From a virus: 35,173 nt of DNA. Positions 7,666 through 14,089 of the stretch are shown here, piece after piece. Numbering within the stretch: position 1 is the stretch's first letter; each line of letters starts with the position of its first letter. Both the position numbers and the translations under genes were made by a program. The DNA is taken from IMG/VR virus record IMGVR_UViG_3300023174_000393, positions 1 to 35,173 of that record. One strand, 5' to 3'. The notes under the pieces were generated by a model, which was given only the letters and a program-made list of their open reading frames with translations, made no database searches and was not told the origin of the DNA.

Positions 7666-8496
7666 TCAATTAGAGTTTGCCCTATTATAATCCTCAAATA
7701 ATTCTTCTAACATTTTATGACATTTAGCACCCTTACTTGAATTTTCTATTTTTGGAATTAATCTTAGATTAGTCCAATGCCCAATCACTTCAGCCGGGAT
7801 ATTATTTTTGAATCCTTCACTAATACTGTAAATGTGATCTAAGTGAAGGTCTCTACTTCTTGACAACCGATTAGGATTAATATCATAAAAATGTTCATAC
7901 CAGTTTTTATTAGTGACCAATTTAACAGCGTTATAATATTCTACTTCCAGAGTTCTATCTACTCCTGAATATCTACTGATTGCAGATTTAGAAAGTTTTT
8001 GCCGTATAGCAGGACATTTAGAGGGATTATCAACTCCATATTTTTCCATCCAAGTTTTTCTGGCTGCTTCTAAGCTAGCTTCATAATCTCTATTGCGATC
8101 TTCCCATGGCTTATGTTCACCATTTTTAAAGCCTGTTGAGAATTTTTCATTAGCTCGCATAGATTTTTTAGGATCTTTTTGTCTCCAATGATTACCAGTA
8201 GTTGCACTACTGACTATCTTTCCGATACCTTTATTTTTTGCTTCAATGGACGCAAATCTTCTGTAATCTTTTTCATTCCATCGCAATGCTTCTCCGGTAA
8301 TTGGACATAACTCTATGGAATATTTTTCATGTAATACATGCCACACTCTTTGTTTAGGTTTAGCATCTTTTGGTAAAAAAGAGGTTATTTCTAATATTTT
8401 ATCCCATAATTCAGGATGTGTTTTACTCAAATATCTAGTTACAGATTTATTATAACTTGTATCTTCAGCAATTATGGTTGCAAGTATGTTTTTCAT
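7666..8496 (-). CDS. Free-standing HNH homing endonuclease
   Basis: 276 aa. Residues 218-258 hold an HNH-type core: LHLDHIYSISEGF with D220-H221, then HWTNLRLIPKIENSSKGAK with N243 and N252. Upstream is an AARKTWMEKYGVDNPSKCP segment (144-162), a KYGVxNPS DNA-recognition module common in phage homing nucleases. The N-terminal domain (about 1-110) is basic and unplaced. Such genes cut a cognate site in phages that lack them and spread by repair. It lies between the neck gene and dNMP kinase. Its late promoter box (8502-8509) ends only 5 nt before the ATG and there is no Shine-Dalgarno, so the transcript may be leaderless. Confidence 0.8.
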   Translation of the reverse strand: MKNILATIIAEDTSYNKSVTRYLSKTHPELWDKILEITSFLPKDAKPKQRVWHVLHEKYSIELCPITGEALRWNEKDYRRFASIEAKNKGIGKIVSSATTGNHWRQKDPKKSMRANEKFSTGFKNGEHKPWEDRNRDYEASLEAARKTWMEKYGVDNPSKCPAIRQKLSKSAISRYSGVDRTLEVEYYNAVKLVTNKNWYEHFYDINPNRLSRSRDLHLDHIYSISEGFKNNIPAEVIGHWTNLRLIPKIENSSKGAKCHKMLEELFEDYNRANSN

Positions 8497-8501
8497 ACTT
8501 G

Positions 8502-8509
8502 TATTTATG
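8502..8509 (-). promoter_or_regulatory. Late promoter box for the HNH endonuclease gene
   Basis: CATAAATA(C) on the minus strand; the box ends 5 nt before the ATG at 8496, so initiation at the usual distance would fall on or beside the start codon. Confidence 0.55.
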
Positions 8510-8533
8510 CCTTATCCTCAAACCCAAGTTAAT

Positions 8534-9319
8534 TTAACCTTGAATCCATGTCAAGGGCTGTGATCCATCTATGTAGTTTTTCAATTCTTGTATCAATTGT
8601 TCTTGAAGTTGTTTAGCTTCTGCCTTCATTGCCGCACCATTCAAACTTGTGCCACCACCTGGGCCTGCAATACTAGCAAACTTCTCACGTGCTTCACCAA
8701 TGATACCTTTTAATGTAGCAAATACCCAATCTCCAATCCAAACGCCAGCACCCGGATCTTGTAATAATACTTCTTGTGTTCTTTGTACATCAGCCCAAAT
8801 CAATATACGTTCACCGGATCCTTTTGGATCACGCACAATACGCAATACTTTAGTAACTGGATCAAATGTATAGATAACATATCCACCAAACATTCTGGCA
8901 GCTAGTTCAACATAACCTGCATAGAAGTCATATGTTGCCATACCACCTGCATAGTTATAGTTTAGCAAATATGTGTTTAGAATAGCTGAACTGAATGGAT
9001 CAAATGAACTACTTGATGGTCCTGTTTCTAGACCAACTGTTCTACGAAAGATAGAACGTACATTGATAAATTCACTAGGAAGTGTATAAGTATCTACGTT
9101 TTTTTCTACTGTAAAAAGAGTATATGATTCTGCTGTAGCATTTTGTGCCCTTTGACGATAAACTTTGATGGCATAGTTATATGCCGCTTCGTAGTGTTGT
9201 GGGTCTAGTTCTAAATCAATAATGCCGTCACCTAAACGATATCTAACGTTTTGGAATAGAGCTTGTTTTAATTCATCTAATGTTAGACCTGAGGGTGTTG
9301 AGAGTATATTTGCAGTCAT
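8534..9319 (-). CDS. 13: Neck protein, gp13-like
   Basis: 261 aa. The N-terminal LDELKQALFQNVRYRLGDGIIDLELDPQHYEAAYNYAIKVYRQ is the helical opening of the T4-like neck family (a 'lg.P...vel...q...ai..Al..y' pattern). Then come VDTYTLPSEFINVRSIFRR, a FDPFSS-x-LNTYLL segment, and a closing region WIGDWVFATLKGIIGEAREKFASI with a Gly-rich turn and a helix EAKQLQEQLIQELKNYI. In T4 gp13 with gp14 forms the neck that seals the head and joins the tail. The family match is by pattern memory, so the number gp13 is less certain than the neck role. It has a late promoter (9340-9347) and opens the neck/sheath part of the block. Confidence 0.65.
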   Translation of the reverse strand: MTANILSTPSGLTLDELKQALFQNVRYRLGDGIIDLELDPQHYEAAYNYAIKVYRQRAQNATAESYTLFTVEKNVDTYTLPSEFINVRSIFRRTVGLETGPSSSSFDPFSSAILNTYLLNYNYAGGMATYDFYAGYVELAARMFGGYVIYTFDPVTKVLRIVRDPKGSGERILIWADVQRTQEVLLQDPGAGVWIGDWVFATLKGIIGEAREKFASIAGPGGGTSLNGAAMKAEAKQLQEQLIQELKNYIDGSQPLTWIQG

Positions 9320-9339
9320 AGTTGTTTACCTGTATAATG

Positions 9340-9347
9340 TATTTATC
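9340..9347 (-). promoter_or_regulatory. Late promoter box for the neck gene
   Basis: GATAAATA(C) on the minus strand, 20 nt before the ATG at 9319, followed by an ACAGGT ribosome site. Confidence 0.65.
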
Positions 9348-9374
9348 AGGTTCAGCCATAGAGACCATTTAATG

Positions 9375-10352
9375 TTATTGGATACCTGAAGAAGAACTTA
9401 TGGTCCAACTAGCGGCAACTAAATTACCTCTATCTGTTGCGGTCGCTGTATCGTTTGCAAAAGTAATACGATTTATCCCTGATGTAGGGCCGGGTTGTCC
9501 GCCAGCAAACCAACCATATGTAGAATTGTCACTCGTAGCCGCGCCATAATATTTTGCACTAGTCAATGGACCACGGGCAACTGATATGGCTGTATCATTT
9601 GCATATGTAATACGTTGTATCATAGAAGAAGTTCCAACTGCTCCGTTGTATCCTATAGCATACCAACCGTATGTACTAATATCAGTCACCGTCCCTGCCA
9701 TTCTATTACTAGTTACAGCTAACGGACCTCGTGCAACTGCAGAGGCAGTGTCAGTTGCATATGTAATTCGGTCTACAGTAGATATATAACTAGGCAAAGT
9801 CCTTCCGCCTGCGTACCAACCATCATTTGTATTACCTGTTGCCCCTATCCCTGACTTGCTTGCGGTTAATGGTCCACGTGCGGTTGCAGTAGCAGTATCG
9901 GTTGCAAATATTATTCTACTTACAACAGAAGACCAAACTGAACCGGTAGTACTACCTCCCCACCATCCATAAGTAGCACCGTCACTTGTTGCACTTGTTC
10001 CATAACCACTGGCTGCGAGTGGACCCCTTGAACTTGCGGTTGCTGTATCGGTTGCATAAGTAATACGATTTACAGAGGATCTAGGTGATGCAGGCGCAAT
10101 GTATCCTCCGCCATACCATCCATCTGTATTTGTACCGGTACCGGATGCGGCAAAAAATGTAGTAGATGTTAATGAACCGCGAGTAACTGTCGTTGCAGTG
10201 TCAGTGGCAAATGTACTACGACTTACCGAAGATACTTGAGCAGTAGTAAATCCACCAGCATACCATCCTGCGTTTGGGGAAGTAACCACAGGAGGTGGAA
10301 TAATACTCACTCCTCCGGAAAAAACTACTCCACCTGTGATCATTATTGCCAT
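9375..10352 (-). CDS. Six-repeat propeller-like virion/adhesin protein (GWYAGG type)
   Basis: 325 aa built from six tandem repeats of about 48 residues starting near residue 29. Each has the plan YGW[YWF]xGG ... VxRIT[YF]A[TN]DTAT ... ARGPLTxxx ... ATSD. The regular WYGG turn, DTAT strand and RGPL turn suggest one beta-sheet blade per repeat, so a six-bladed propeller. Similar kelch-like repeats are frequent in marine T4-like phages as putative fibre-tip proteins. The N-terminal stem (GGVVFSGGVSIIPPP) resembles that of the next gene upstream, which carries a different blade. Late promoter at 10372-10379 and an AAGGA site in a small loop precede the gene. Receptor binding is inferred. Confidence 0.7.
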   Translation of the reverse strand: MAIMITGGVVFSGGVSIIPPPVVTSPNAGWYAGGFTTAQVSSVSRSTFATDTATTVTRGSLTSTTFFAASGTGTNTDGWYGGGYIAPASPRSSVNRITYATDTATASSRGPLAASGYGTSATSDGATYGWWGGSTTGSVWSSVVSRIIFATDTATATARGPLTASKSGIGATGNTNDGWYAGGRTLPSYISTVDRITYATDTASAVARGPLAVTSNRMAGTVTDISTYGWYAIGYNGAVGTSSMIQRITYANDTAISVARGPLTSAKYYGAATSDNSTYGWFAGGQPGPTSGINRITFANDTATATDRGNLVAASWTISSSSGIQ

Positions 10353-10371
10353 ACATTATTCCTTAATATTG

Positions 10372-10379
10372 TATTTATA
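10372..10379 (-). promoter_or_regulatory. Late promoter box (exact T4 consensus)
   Basis: TATAAATA(C) on the minus strand, 19 nt before the ATG at 10352. It is the exact T4 late consensus. The leader that follows, TATT-AAGG-AATA, places the ribosome site in the loop of a short stem. Confidence 0.7.
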
Positions 10380-10397
10380 CTATAGTCTTGTAACCTA

Positions 10398-11336
10398 TTA
10401 TGCGTAACCGTAACTTGCGGCTGCTAATGTATCCCTTCCAGTACCAACGCCTGTTGTATCAGTAGCTACTACACCAGTATTACTTACTAAGTTAGTTAGT
10501 GAGACTCTGGCAGCGTCTGTTATCCCGTATCCAAATATGGCGGTGCCTGAACCATAACCTGCTGCCGCTGGATTATTTCTAGCAGTACCGACTCCTGTAG
10601 TATCAGTGGCCACAACACCTGTGTTACTTACTAGATTGGTTATTGATTGTTTACCACCCGAACTACTGCCATAACCAAAAATAGCCTTATCAGTACCATA
10701 ACCGGCGGCCGCTAATCCTAGTCTAGTAGTACCAACACCCGTAGTATCAGTAGCAACAACACCTGTGTTTGATACTAAATTAGTCATTGACACATAGGTA
10801 GAACCATTGAATCCATATCCAAAAATAGCTTTATCTGTACCATACCCTGCCGCCGCCAAACTAAATCTTTGAGTACCTACACCTGTGGTATCAGTAGCAA
10901 CAACACCTGTATTTGAAACTAAATTGGTCATTGATACTCTAGTATCAGAAGAATTTTGACCATATCCAAAAATAGCGGTGTCTGTTCCATAACCTGCGGC
11001 TGCTAGATTCCTTCTAGCAGTGCCTACACCACTGGTATCAGTGGCTACTACCCCGGTGTTTGATACCTTGTTAGTCATTGAAAGTGGAGTTGCTCCAACA
11101 TCTGCCCCATATCCAAATATAGCTTTATCAGTACCATAACCTGCGGCTGCAAGTTGACTTCTAACTGTACCTACACCTGTCGTATCAGTAGCAACAACAC
11201 CTATAATTGATACTAGGTTTGTTATTGATACCGGAGTATTTGTGTAGCCATATCCAAAAATAGCTTTGCTTGAGGGAGGAGGCTGTGGTGTAATTCTTAC
11301 GCCCTGCCCAAATGTTATTCCTTGTCCGATATCCAT
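10398..11336 (-). CDS. Six-repeat propeller-like virion/adhesin protein (AIFGYG type)
   Basis: 312 aa with six tandem repeats of about 45 residues: DKAIFGYG ... VS[MI]TNLVSNTGVVATDT[TS]GVGT-x-R ... LAAAGYGT. The framework is almost invariant while the six to ten residues after FGYG and the two or three after R change in every copy, so variability is concentrated in predicted loops. The N-terminal stem (ITFGQGVRITPQPPP) is like that of the neighbouring propeller gene, which suggests a shared attachment module. A late promoter box lies 19 nt upstream and its leader forms a 9-bp hairpin with the ribosome site in the loop. Similar repeats occur in marine phage fibre proteins; a host-recognition role is inferred. 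Confidence 0.7.
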   Translation of the reverse strand: MDIGQGITFGQGVRITPQPPPSSKAIFGYGYTNTPVSITNLVSIIGVVATDTTGVGTVRSQLAAAGYGTDKAIFGYGADVGATPLSMTNKVSNTGVVATDTSGVGTARRNLAAAGYGTDTAIFGYGQNSSDTRVSMTNLVSNTGVVATDTTGVGTQRFSLAAAGYGTDKAIFGYGFNGSTYVSMTNLVSNTGVVATDTTGVGTTRLGLAAAGYGTDKAIFGYGSSSGGKQSITNLVSNTGVVATDTTGVGTARNNPAAAGYGSGTAIFGYGITDAARVSLTNLVSNTGVVATDTTGVGTGRDTLAAASYGYA

Positions 11337-11359
11337 AATATGTTATCCTTTAACATATT
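11337..11359 (-). promoter_or_regulatory. Leader hairpin with Shine-Dalgarno in the loop
   Basis: AATATGTTA-AAGGA-TAACATATT: a perfect 9-bp stem whose five-base loop is the ribosome site AAGGA. The stem ends directly at the ATG of the AIFGYG-repeat gene. It overlaps the downstream end of the late promoter box. Confidence 0.65.
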
Positions 11360-11363
11360 TATC
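11356..11363 (-). promoter_or_regulatory. Late promoter box for the AIFGYG-repeat gene
   Basis: GATAAATA(T) on the minus strand. It overlaps the stop codon of the mazG-like gene, so the late transcript starts right at the end of the mazG operon. Confidence 0.65.
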
Positions 11364-11799
11364 AGATATCACCCTTTTTGCGATTCTCACTATAAAACGC
11401 ATCAAAACTACCACCAGGATATCTACTCTCTAACTTACGAACATTCTCGGCAATAACTTCATTTGGATCTAAATTCAACGCACGACAAGCATTAATCCAA
11501 TACCACATAACGTCACCTAGCTCACGCTTCAAATGAAATACTTCAGCTTCAGTCAATGGTTTACCCTGAAAAAACATCTTCTTGGGCACTTCAATAAACT
11601 CACCACCTTCAGCCGCTAATCCTAAACAAGCAGTCAATAACAATGGTACATTGATATCAGGACCATGTACTCCATCACCAATATAATTACTATCAAGTTC
11701 ATCACAACGATCCATGAAGGTTGTTAAATCATTGCTTGCTTTACTTGTCACGGCTTCTACAAAATCTTTGTATTTGTTTAAATCAATGTTTTGTGACAT
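11362..11799 (-). CDS. mazG: MazG-family nucleotide pyrophosphohydrolase
   Basis: 145 aa, all-helical. The family metal-binding pattern is visible: LAAEGGEFIE (ExxE type), KKMFFQGK, and RELGDVMWYWINA (ExxD), followed by a helix and the ESRYPGGSFD tail seen in phage MazG-like enzymes. The family hydrolyses (d)NTPs to monophosphates and pyrophosphate; phage copies have been proposed to clean or reroute nucleotide pools. The ATG overlaps the stop region of the 73-aa gene upstream (shared base 11799), so the two are translated as a pair from the strong promoter at 12067-12095. The exact substrate cannot be read from the sequence. Confidence 0.85.
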   Translation of the reverse strand: MSQNIDLNKYKDFVEAVTSKASNDLTTFMDRCDELDSNYIGDGVHGPDINVPLLLTACLGLAAEGGEFIEVPKKMFFQGKPLTEAEVFHLKRELGDVMWYWINACRALNLDPNEVIAENVRKLESRYPGGSFDAFYSENRKKGDI

Positions 11800-12020
11800 T
11801 ATTTTCCAATCAATCCGTACAAACCTTTAGCAAGTGATTCTAACTCATTTTCACTCATATAAAAACTGTAGGTTGAACTCATGTCAACATCACCTTTTTT
11901 ATCTTTTGTTTCCTGAATAAACTCAACTGCATAGAGGTCACTGGGATTAATAGCTCTCCATTGCTTTACACGCAATCTAAAAGCTTCATTATCTTTAACT
12001 GTAAATTCTTTTATTTCCAT
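11799..12020 (-). CDS. Small conserved-looking protein upstream of mazG, unknown function
   Basis: 73 aa (MEIKEFTVKDNEAFRLRVK...), an alpha/beta pattern with a Tyr/Ser-rich YSFYMSENELES segment and a C-terminal helix. I do not recognise a family. It has a strong AAGGAG ribosome site 6 nt before the ATG, is the first gene behind a near-consensus sigma70-type promoter, and shares its last base with the mazG start, so the two products are probably made in linked amounts. Confidence 0.65.
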   Translation of the reverse strand: MEIKEFTVKDNEAFRLRVKQWRAINPSDLYAVEFIQETKDKKGDVDMSSTYSFYMSENELESLAKGLYGLIGK

Positions 12021-12058
12021 AATATCTCCTTAAAATGCTTTCAATATAATCATGTTAT

Positions 12059-12066
12059 GATAAATA
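12059..12066 (+). promoter_or_regulatory. Late promoter box reading towards the GIY-YIG gene
   Basis: GATAAATA on the plus strand, about 100 nt before the homing endonuclease ATG and directly next to the -10 of the opposing sigma70-type promoter, so the two divergent starts overlap and could exclude each other. Confidence 0.5.
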
Positions 12067-12095
12067 AGTATAACACAAAATAATTTGTGTGTCAA
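12067..12095 (-). promoter_or_regulatory. Sigma70-type promoter with palindromic spacer (probable operator)
   Basis: TTGACA (12090-12095), a 17-bp spacer and TATACT (12067-12072) on the minus strand. The -35 is perfect and the -10 differs at one position. The spacer region is an inverted repeat, ACACAAA-ATAA-TTTGTGT (12073-12090), so a dimeric repressor bound there would cover both elements. It drives the 73-aa/mazG pair. Confidence 0.75.
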
Positions 12096-12166
12096 CAAAA
12101 ATGTCTCTCGCGGTTCACCACAAACCCAGAGACTCTAACGCTGTCATTTTGAAAAGGGGCGCCAGC

Positions 12167-12799
12167 ATGACTATTTATTTGTATATAAAAATTCATACAA
12201 AAACCAGATTAAAATACTTCGGTAAAACAACTCGGAACGTTCGTAGATATCACGGATCCGGTAAACATTGGCAACGCCATATAAAAAAACACGGCACCGA
12301 GTATATCAAAACTTTAAAGGTTTGGGAATTTCAATCATTGGATGAATGTACATTGTTTGCGTTAAAATTCTCAAAGGATAATAATATTGTCAACTCGGTT
12401 CATTGGGCCAATTTAATTGAAGAAAACGGAGCTGATGGTGCTCCTGTTGGCCATCCTGGTTGTACAGGTTCTAAAAATGGACACTTTGGTAAACAACTAA
12501 ACAAGGGAAGAAAACATAATGAGGACACTAAAAAGTTACTTAGTGAAAAACTAACCGGACGAGTATTTGATGATGAGTGGTGTAAAAAGATTAGTGAATC
12601 TAAGCTAGGAAAAACCTTTTCAGAAGAACATAAATCTAATATGAAGGGGCCTCGTGGGACTCTCGCATTCAAAAGAATTAGTCCTAAACGAGGTACTTCA
12701 CCTATGAAGGGTAAATTCAAACACAGTGAAGAATCTATAGCAAAGATGAGAGGTCCTAGGGGCCCGCATAAATCAAAAACATCGCAGGATAATCATTGA
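12167..12799 (+). CDS. GIY-YIG homing endonuclease with NUMOD3 repeats
   Basis: 210 aa from the ATG at 12167, which has GGGG 7 nt upstream; the frame is open further upstream but those residues do not fit the family. The N-terminal catalytic domain has LYIK (5-8) and YFGKT (17-21) in place of GIY and YIG, followed by R and H positions in NVRRYHGSGKHW. The C-terminal half carries repeated NUMOD3-type DNA-binding motifs (GKTFSEEHKSNMKGPRG, KGKFKHSEESIAKMRGPRG), as in T4 SegF-like enzymes. It stands alone, flanked by mazG and the 397-aa gene, and its end overlaps the end of that gene by 27 nt. It is likely a mobile intruder. Confidence 0.85.
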   Translation: MTIYLYIKIHTKTRLKYFGKTTRNVRRYHGSGKHWQRHIKKHGTEYIKTLKVWEFQSLDECTLFALKFSKDNNIVNSVHWANLIEENGADGAPVGHPGCTGSKNGHFGKQLNKGRKHNEDTKKLLSEKLTGRVFDDEWCKKISESKLGKTFSEEHKSNMKGPRGTLAFKRISPKRGTSPMKGKFKHSEESIAKMRGPRGPHKSKTSQDNH

Positions 12800-13966
12800 T
12801 TCATTAAAGCGACCATTAGGTGTTGTGCTAACTGCTTTAATATCTTTAAAGTATTTACGTGCGGCTGGCTTGCTACCCATAACTTCTTTAATCTGTTCGC
12901 CCGGCTTACGCAATGTTTTAACTTCACTTTGTGCTGTATCAAAACCTAACAAAGTGCTACCTTTAACTGTAAATGTTTTGCTATACTCATCAGCAATATA
13001 ATGATGTAATTTACGCTTTGCAGTATCATATACCCAAGCTTCACTTGCACCATGAAGCTTGATAGGACTAATACTTACTAAATCAAGTTTACTTGCAGTA
13101 TCTTTGAATGTTTTAAGATACTTAAGTTTTGCTACTTGTTTCTCTACTGGTACTGCCTTACGTGCCCTAGGAGCTTTAGCGGCTTTCTTAACACTAATGT
13201 AACTGTTCAAATCATTGATGACCAATTCAATAAACTTTACAATGTTTTTCAATTGTGTTTTTGTTAGATGTTGATAACCCTGCACTAATTGACTATCATT
13301 ACCTTTAATAACTTCTTCAATTTCATTCAGTTTCTTTTTCCAAACTTCGGTCAACAAATTGATATGTTGTGGCATCACATTCTTTTTAGCCACTTCATCA
13401 ATTGGTCGTAATGTATGTTTAGATCCAGCACCTGATGTAATATATTCATCAAACAATCCTTCCAGTTCACCACCGGCTTCACGTGCTTTATCTTTTAAGA
13501 TATCCTGAATGTTAGGTCTTGTTGGTGCTTCGGGCGCACCAGTTGCTGATTGCTCAATTAATTGTGGCTTATGTACTGATTCTAATAAACGTTTAATTTC
13601 ATTTTGTAATGTATCTGATTCTGTTTCAGATAGTTCTAGACCACGTAACTCCATACGTGCCAACCAGCATAGTGTATTGATACATTCTTTCTCATCAATC
13701 TTACGCATGATTTTAGCCTCTTGTGATCGTTCACGTAGGTCTAAGTATTGTGCTAAGAATTCTTTAGCATCTTTTTTACCATAAAAACGACCATACCATG
13801 TAAAACTACGCATAAGTGCAACTCGGCGTCTATCTGGATCAGGCTGTACGGCAAACATAGGTTCAGGGCCTAAATATTCTGTATCCGGGTCTTTGGGGTT
13901 AAGTGTCTTAACCTGTGAATAATCACTAGCTTTAATGACTTTCTTTATGGGTTTACGTGTTGCCAT
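12773..13966 (-). CDS. Conserved T4-like phage protein, unknown function, behind a consensus promoter
   Basis: 397 aa, Lys-rich. It starts MATRKPIKKVIKASDYS and has an SFTWYGRFYGKKDAKEFL segment (54-71), a helical middle, a basic linker KKAAKAPRARKAVP, and a C-terminal alpha/beta domain with GASEAWVYDTAKRKLHHYIAD, GSTLLGFDTAQS, VKTLRKPGEQ and GRFNESMIILR. I recognise the C-terminal domain from uncharacterised T4-like cyanophage proteins. No catalytic motif is evident; the basic linker suggests nucleic-acid contact. It has its own TTGACA/TATAAT promoter and an AGGAG site, unlike the late genes next to it, so it is probably made early. The last 27 nt overlap the GIY-YIG gene on the other strand. 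Confidence 0.7.
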   Translation of the reverse strand: MATRKPIKKVIKASDYSQVKTLNPKDPDTEYLGPEPMFAVQPDPDRRRVALMRSFTWYGRFYGKKDAKEFLAQYLDLRERSQEAKIMRKIDEKECINTLCWLARMELRGLELSETESDTLQNEIKRLLESVHKPQLIEQSATGAPEAPTRPNIQDILKDKAREAGGELEGLFDEYITSGAGSKHTLRPIDEVAKKNVMPQHINLLTEVWKKKLNEIEEVIKGNDSQLVQGYQHLTKTQLKNIVKFIELVINDLNSYISVKKAAKAPRARKAVPVEKQVAKLKYLKTFKDTASKLDLVSISPIKLHGASEAWVYDTAKRKLHHYIADEYSKTFTVKGSTLLGFDTAQSEVKTLRKPGEQIKEVMGSKPAARKYFKDIKAVSTTPNGRFNESMIILRCF

Positions 13967-13998
13967 TAGTTTCTCCTAAATTTATAGCGCATTTGTGT

Positions 13999-14027
13999 AT
14001 TATAGCAGATATTCCATTTGTTGTCAA
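13999..14027 (-). promoter_or_regulatory. Perfect-consensus sigma70-type promoter
   Basis: TTGACA (14022-14027), 17-bp spacer ending in TGC, then TATAAT (13999-14004) on the minus strand, about 33 nt before the 397-aa gene. Both hexamers are perfect and an extended -10 (TGn) is present. It should be read by unmodified host polymerase at infection. Confidence 0.85.
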
Positions 14028-14075
14028 CCTTAAAATTAACCATTTCTACAGCTATTTAACGGATGACATATAAAC

Positions 14076-14083
14076 GATAAATA
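14076..14083 (+). promoter_or_regulatory. Late promoter box for the plus-strand tail operon
   Basis: GATAAATA on the plus strand, ending 6 nt before the ATG at 14090. Initiation at the usual T4-late distance would fall at the start codon, giving a leaderless message; no Shine-Dalgarno fits in the gap. Confidence 0.65.
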
Positions 14084-14089
14084 ATAGAT

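Noticed and set aside
7635-7697. N-terminal extension of the dNMP kinase by 21 codons
   Set aside because: The extra residues run into the HNH endonuclease gene and would push the P-loop from the N-terminus. The ATG at 7634 gives the normal family start.
12103-12133. Inverted repeat GTCTCT ... AGAGAC before the GIY-YIG gene as a terminator or attachment site
   Set aside because: The 6-bp arms are 19 nt apart with no T-run or second copy elsewhere; chance is likely.
12089-12166. Upstream extension of the GIY-YIG frame starting at a GTG
   Set aside because: It would begin at the -35 end of the divergent promoter and adds residues unlike the family. The ATG at 12167 follows a GGGG ribosome site and begins directly before the LYIK motif.
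12400-12720. Minus-strand open frame of 106 codons inside the GIY-YIG gene
   Set aside because: It is fully antisense to a clear homing endonuclease domain, has a low-complexity Pro/Leu/Ser product and no start signals.
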